Source: Chrysomallon squamiferum
Lineage: Eukaryota > Mollusca > Gastropoda > Neomphalida > Peltospiridae
DNA length: 64,000 bases
Assembly (NCBI GenBank): GCA_012295275.1
Contig: CM022673.1
Coordinates: 15,269,810 to 15,333,809, forward strand
Reading direction: 5' to 3'
Below are positions 59,953-64,000 of the stretch, piece after piece (within the stretch, counting starts at the first letter, position 1; each line of letters starts with the position of its first letter). Under the pieces are notes generated by a model. It searched no databases. It saw only the letters and a list, made by a program, of their open reading frames with translations, and had not been told where the DNA came from. A program made the position numbers and the translations under genes.

Positions 59953-60210
59953 CTTTACAACGTCCAGTCGCACAAGGTACGCGTCCCTTTTTCGGACTAT
60001 TAGAAAAACACCAAGGAACACCTGTACCATCAGGGTCACGACAGTAGTTTGCAACATCAGACAAACGTTTTACATTAAATAAACCAGGATTTGTGAAATT
60101 GTGTTTGTGAGGTGACTGTGAATCCCATCTCTGGCAAATGGTAAATGTATTACTATTCTGCATCCCTTCATATATAGCGTGGCCATTCCTGATGTAGTAG
60201 CATTCATTAC
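59953..60210 (-). CDS. Kringle exon F
   Basis: Acceptor CCTCAG precedes 60,210 and donor AAAG|GTTCAT follows 59,953. The exon has 258 bases, phase 1-1. Cysteines are at 3, 25, 56, 67, 79 and 84. Motifs are NECYYIRNG (1-9), ICQRWDSQSPHKHNF (24-38), VANYCRDPDGTG (52-63) and VPWCF (64-68). There is an N-glycosylation sequon NFT at 37-39. The usual R-W-x-x-C before cysteine 5 is changed to GRVPC (75-79), so the core tryptophan is lost although all six cysteines remain. The first lysine-site aspartate is kept (Asp60); the second is Thr62. A (TTA)n microsatellite sits about a dozen bases upstream of the acceptor. Reading through the donor gives a short hydrophobic tail and then a stop. Confidence 0.88.
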
Positions 60211-60220
60211 CTGAGGACAA

Positions 60221-60221
<1 letters not shown>

Positions 60222-60252
<31 letters not shown>

Positions 60253-60262
60253 TATATATATG
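60222..60262 (+). repeat. (AAT)n-(TA)n beside exon F's acceptor
   Basis: Begins about 12 bases outside exon F; on the minus strand it sits where the branch point and polypyrimidine tract would be. Confidence 0.9.
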
Positions 60263-61165
60263 TGAAATAAAATTTAGAATGACAATGTAAACAGAAACGA
60301 ATAAGGTGTACCTGTGAAATGGTGACTTAAGTATATTGTTTATATTTGCATCGTGTTTGTTCATGGTTGTGAATCTATTCCAATAAAAAGAAAGATCATA
60401 TATAGATTATCGAGAACTATATGCGCAATGCTTTTATGGTCAATAAATTTGGAATGAAAACATGGGAGAAATGTAAACCCTGGCAGTTAATTAATGATTA
60501 AATAATTCGGCACTTACAAATTTGACGCGAACAATGTCGTTTGTATTGACTATTTCAAGAAAGCATATATAAAATATGATCTGGAAGAAAACCTACTTGA
60601 CTAACCTACCAGAACTTATTGACTATTACCAACTGTTATAACACTCCTCAAGAAATAAGTGATATATTGTGTAAATCAATAACAAAAGATAAATAAACAA
60701 TATGTTAAGTCTTTCTTGACTAATAAAAATGTTCACTCATGTCAAATTCTAATGTTATTAGTGATAGATTTGCCACTACTTCATAGTAACATCGGCGGAA
60801 TAAGCGACTGACGCACAACTCTTAAACATTTTGCTGAGGTACCACTGTAGATGCTTACGTCAAAACCGAATTCAAAGCAAGGATTATACGCATACCCAAT
60901 AGCAAATATATATCATGAATTAGCGTCTTTAGTCTTCGATACGCAATTGCAGCTCAATAGCTTTTGCACTGAGATTATGCGCTCGCATTTTTTATAGTTG
61001 CTGCTTTTATGTGTATATATATTTTGTATTATACCCTACCCAATACGGCGCTCAATAAAACAAAAAGGTAATGCGACATTTTACATTTATTTATTTATTT
61101 ATTTATTATTTTGGTTAGAAAGTTCACAGGAAAGAATTAGATTTATTTTGAAAAAGTTCTAGTCT
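60263..61165. other. Intron between kringle exons G and F
   Basis: AT-rich DNA with a (TTTA)n at about 61,085-61,108. No kringle motif or other exon was recognised. Confidence 0.5.
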
Positions 61166-61167
61166 GT

Positions 61168-61170
<3 letters not shown>

Positions 61171-61248
<78 letters not shown>
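61171..61248 (+). repeat. (GA)n microsatellite abutting exon G's splice donor
   Basis: Pure GA; on the minus strand the donor GTTAGT is followed directly by (CT)n. Confidence 0.95.
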
Positions 61249-61250
<2 letters not shown>

Positions 61251-61253
61251 AAC

Positions 61254-61517
61254 CTTGACATTTTGAAATACCGCACGTATCCCATTTGATGCTGAACATC
61301 GTAGTAAAGCACCAAGGAAAACCGCTGCCGTCAGGGTCTCGACAGTAGTTTTCGGCGTCTTTTACAGATTTATCTGGAAACATGTAATCTTTTATAAATT
61401 TATGTCTGTGAGGAAACTGCGAATCCCATCGTTGACATTCTGTTCCGTACAAAGTGAACGCTTTATTTCCAGTATACATCGCGGAAGGATTATAGCTAAG
61501 AGTGTAACAATTAGGAC
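61254..61517 (-). CDS. Kringle exon G (most upstream visible in the minus-strand gene)
   Basis: The exon is bounded by acceptor TTAG before 61,517 and donor G|GTTAGT after 61,254. It has 264 bases and phase 1 at both ends. Counting from the first full codon, the six kringle cysteines are at 3, 27, 58, 69, 81 and 86. Hallmarks are NCYT at the start, ECQRWDSQFPHRH at 26-38, AENYCRDPDG at 54-63, FPWCF at 66-70 and KWDTC at 77-81. This is a complete, well-conserved kringle. The first aspartate of the lysine-site pair is present (Asp62), but the second position is Ser64. The donor is followed almost at once by a long (CT)n tract when read on the minus strand, and a (TTC)n/(TTG)n tract lies a little upstream of the acceptor. 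No kringle exon was seen further upstream to 64,000. Confidence 0.9.
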
Positions 61518-61565
61518 CTAAGAAATAAAATTGATATATGTTATATAAACGAATCATAATAATAA

Positions 61566-61665
61566 TAATAAGAAGAAGAAGAAGAAGAACAACAACAACA
61601 ACAACAACAACAGCAACAGCAAGAAGAACAAGAACAAAAAGATGAAGAAGAAGAAAAAGAAGACG
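61566..61665 (+). repeat. (AGA)n-(ACA)n-(AGA)n region upstream of exon G
   Basis: Trinucleotide purine/AC words; reads as poly-Leu/Val on the minus strand, so the apparent N-terminal extension of exon G is not protein. Confidence 0.88.
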
Positions 61666-61719
61666 AACCGTGACACTTGTAATGGTGGTAGTAGTTATGT
61701 TGTTTTTGTTTATTTTGTT

Positions 61720-61796
61720 GTTAAATAAATAAATAAATAAATAAATATAAATCATGTCCTGTCCAAAGTACAAAAAAAAAAAAAAAAAAAAAAAAC
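61720..61796 (+). repeat. (AAAT)n and poly(A)
   Basis: (AAAT)n at about 61,722-61,748 and a poly(A) at about 61,771-61,795. Confidence 0.9.
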
Positions 61797-62287
61797 AGTT
61801 AAAGTAAATATAGCCTACCACGATATACATATTTTTTGTTTTCACATAATGAATAGTCTTTTCAATGTGGATCTTGCAATGATGAACGAAGATAATTTAA
61901 CTCGTAAACATTTGCAGTAATAATTAACTGGATGTAAATGAATACATACAAATAAACCGAAAAATATAGACCAGTCATAAAATGTGTCGACAGATTTATT
62001 GATGTAGATCCTTTTAAAAGATCTAACAATTCATTTCGATGAATGGAATTTTAATTTAGGCCTTAAGTAACATGTGTGCCTCTAAAATATTTAGATAATA
62101 AAAATATGAAATGTTAACGTAATCCCTTAATATTTAATGCTCATTGCCTAAAATAAAATTAACTTTTTCAACCATACAATATCCGCATATGTACGTAAAG
62201 AGAGACGGTGAATTATAAATGTTTAAAAGCACACGAAGTTTGTATATTATAACTAAAATTAAATATAATTTAGCAGTTCGTCAATTT

Positions 62288-62318
<31 letters not shown>

Positions 62319-63334
62319 TTGTTTACTTACGTACATAGTTAGTTACTTAGTTAGTTATAAGTGAAGTTTCTCACCGGTGTTTATACTAGAAACAGTGTAT
62401 ATCCACCTTAAAATCAAAATCAAATTCACACTCAAGAATGTCATCTGAAAATTAAAAGTCGAAATGTTTATTACAATAAAATATCTGATACAAAAATGTA
62501 AACATTTACCTGTGTAATACTGAAATTTAATTCAAATGTAAACGAAGCTAAAAAAAGCATTGTAACTATTTATAAATATATACCATATCAAGAGTAATAA
62601 AATGAATTAATGTACGTGGCGCTTGGAAACTATACATCTGTTTTGTCATAAAATTAATATAAATCCATATGTTGTTTATATTTGTTTATTAAAATCTAAC
62701 TGATAATATATGTATAGTTATATATATGAATGTGTATATATATGTATGTGCGTGCCCGTTTGTCTGTTCACAATCATCATAAAGTGTTATATACACATGA
62801 AACAATTATGTGAAATGCATTTTCTTTTCATTTAAAAACCAAATAATAAATTGTATATAAATTAAAATTTGGAAGATTTATTTTATTTAGTCTTTTATCA
62901 TGTTTATTCTGCACAGCGGTAAACAACATTATAAATACATGCTGGCAAACATCTGGGTTTATGTAAAACATTTTGATATTGGAACAAAGAAAAAAATGCT
63001 CATTTATTTACCTAAAAATACCATATTGTTTACATTGTATTATTCATTTTTTTATTTGAATTATTAACATTATTATTCTATTATCCATAGGTAATTACTG
63101 TTGTATCTTTCTTTTTAAATATTATATTATCAGTTTGAATCCACATCTTTTATGAAGAAGGAATATGCAGTGAAATATACTGGCTTTAAAAATTACTGGG
63201 ATGCATTTTGTTTCTAATCTTCTTATTATTCCTATAAGAAGCATATAACAATAATTGGAGGTACAATTATTTACACAACAGTCCTGTTCTAAGGTTCTTT
63301 TAGTGTTAATATGAGACTATTCACTTAATTATAG

Positions 63335-63335
<1 letters not shown>
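61797..63335. other. AT-rich DNA upstream of exon G; no exon recognised
   Basis: Contains a (CA)n-(TA)n at 62,288-62,319 and a TA/TATG patch at 62,705-62,750. I looked for NYCRDP-type, CQRW-type and signal-peptide-like frames on the minus strand and found none. Confidence 0.55.
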
Positions 63336-63389
<54 letters not shown>

Positions 63390-63403
63390 TAATAATAATA
63401 GTA
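63336..63403 (+). repeat. (AAAT)n-(AAT)n
   Basis: (AAAT)n to about 63,377, then (AAT)n. Confidence 0.93.
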
Positions 63404-63755
63404 ATAGTAATTACCCTTTGAAGCTCAGTTAAAATTTAATCAGTATCTTAAGAGTGAGCAGAGATAAAATAACAATTAAAACAAACGAAGAAAATAATAA
63501 GATTCACATTTCAAGACAAATGTTAAATAATAAAGAAAGAATAAAAATAATATTTTAAAATTAGTTTTGACATGCTTTCTATCATTACATTACATAACAC
63601 AATAGCATTTTCTTTACAGGATGAGTGAAAAATGTCTCTGTGCATACTTCGTAAAATCCAAAAGAAGTTTCCTGGATAATTTAAATATAGTAACGAAATA
63701 GTCTATCGGAAGCTGTCATAGTCTTGAATATGCATACTGTTATTTCGCCTCTGTA

Positions 63756-63760
63756 CTCAT

Positions 63761-63791
<31 letters not shown>

Positions 63792-63900
63792 TTTTTGATA
63801 TACACAGATTTATACAGGAAAATACAAACAAACAAACAGACAAACAAACAAACAACAACTAAAAAATCCCCAAACGAACAACAAAAACAACAAGAAATAA
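63756..63900 (+). repeat. (TTTA)n, then (CAAA)n-type region
   Basis: (TTTA)n at about 63,758-63,796; AAAC/CAAA words at 63,825-63,895. Confidence 0.9.
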
Positions 63901-64000
63901 ATTAAATAAGATAAAATAAAATGAAATAAAAAAAATAAAAATACACATTAATATAAAAATCCTGCAACATTGCATAAGTAATAACTGCTTTTTCCAATGA

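Larger units (their letters stand above)
55629..61517 (-). other. 3' part of a multi-kringle gene (exons G-F-E-D-C)
   Basis: Five kringle exons lie in the same orientation with introns of 1043, 318, 1601 and 1653 bases. Every acceptor is AG and every donor GT, and all junctions are phase 1, so any internal exon can be skipped or duplicated without breaking the frame. Internal exons are 264, 258, 231 and 261 bases; the last ends in TAG right after cysteine 6. Kringles are extracellular three-disulphide modules that bind proteins and sometimes lysine side chains (plasminogen, HGF, apolipoprotein(a), ROR, Kremen). A secreted or surface protein built largely of kringles is therefore inferred. No protease, WSC, Ig or kinase domain is visible here, so it cannot be assigned to a named family. 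The 5' end (signal peptide, promoter) is not in view. Exon joining is inferred from splice consensus and phase, not from transcripts. Confidence 0.75.

Noticed and set aside
61518-61845. N-terminal extension of exon G with Leu/Val and Phe runs that looks like a TM segment
   Set aside because: Lies upstream of a clear splice acceptor and is made of trinucleotide and poly(A) repeats.

Overview
The window looks like animal nuclear DNA, most plausibly from a cephalopod mollusc of the octopus type. This is inferred from style, not from a database match. The DNA is very AT-rich and carries an extreme density of long microsatellites: (GA)n, (TA)n, (AAT)n, (GATA)n/(GACA)n, (GT)n, (AAAT)n and homopolymers. 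Genes are in small exons with consensus GT-AG splice sites. Nothing prokaryotic is visible (no operons, ribosome-binding sites, CRISPR arrays, rRNA or tRNA that I could recognise).

From 1 to about 52,490 I recognise no coding exon. This gene desert is intergenic or deep-intron DNA. It holds microsatellites, several old tandem repeats (1-305 with ~73-92 bp units; 17,184 with 39 bp units; 18,615 with a ~100 bp unit; 34,278 with a 53 bp unit; a split direct repeat at 50,231/50,501) and two possible transposon scraps (18,225-18,345 and 20,075-20,215). Long open frames inside simple repeats (poly-SL, poly-I, poly-K, poly-T/L) are artefacts.

From 52,497 to 61,517 lies a cluster of seven single-exon kringle domains. 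Five are on the minus strand and form the 3' part of one gene read G (61,517-61,254), F (60,210-59,953), E (59,634-59,404), D (57,802-57,542), C (55,888-55,629). All are phase-1 exons. G, F, E and D have lengths divisible by three (264, 258, 231, 261), and C ends in a stop codon directly after its sixth cysteine. Two more are on the plus strand: A (52,497-52,750) and B (53,208-53,435). They resemble C and D most. Both are damaged: A has lost 7 bases relative to D, which removes cysteine 1 and brings a stop into frame, and B has Ser for cysteine 1 plus an in-frame 11-residue deletion. The best reading is an expanding kringle-exon array in which part has been inverted and is decaying. The 5' end of the minus-strand gene (signal peptide and any other domains) lies beyond the right side or was not recognised.

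The most interesting points are these. The two anionic-centre aspartates of the classical lysine-binding site are divided between two exon subgroups (E/F/G keep the first, A/B/C keep the second, D has neither). Microsatellites butt directly against several splice sites. Intron retention after exon A would give a membrane-anchor-like tail. From 61,518 to 64,000 I see only AT-rich DNA with simple repeats.
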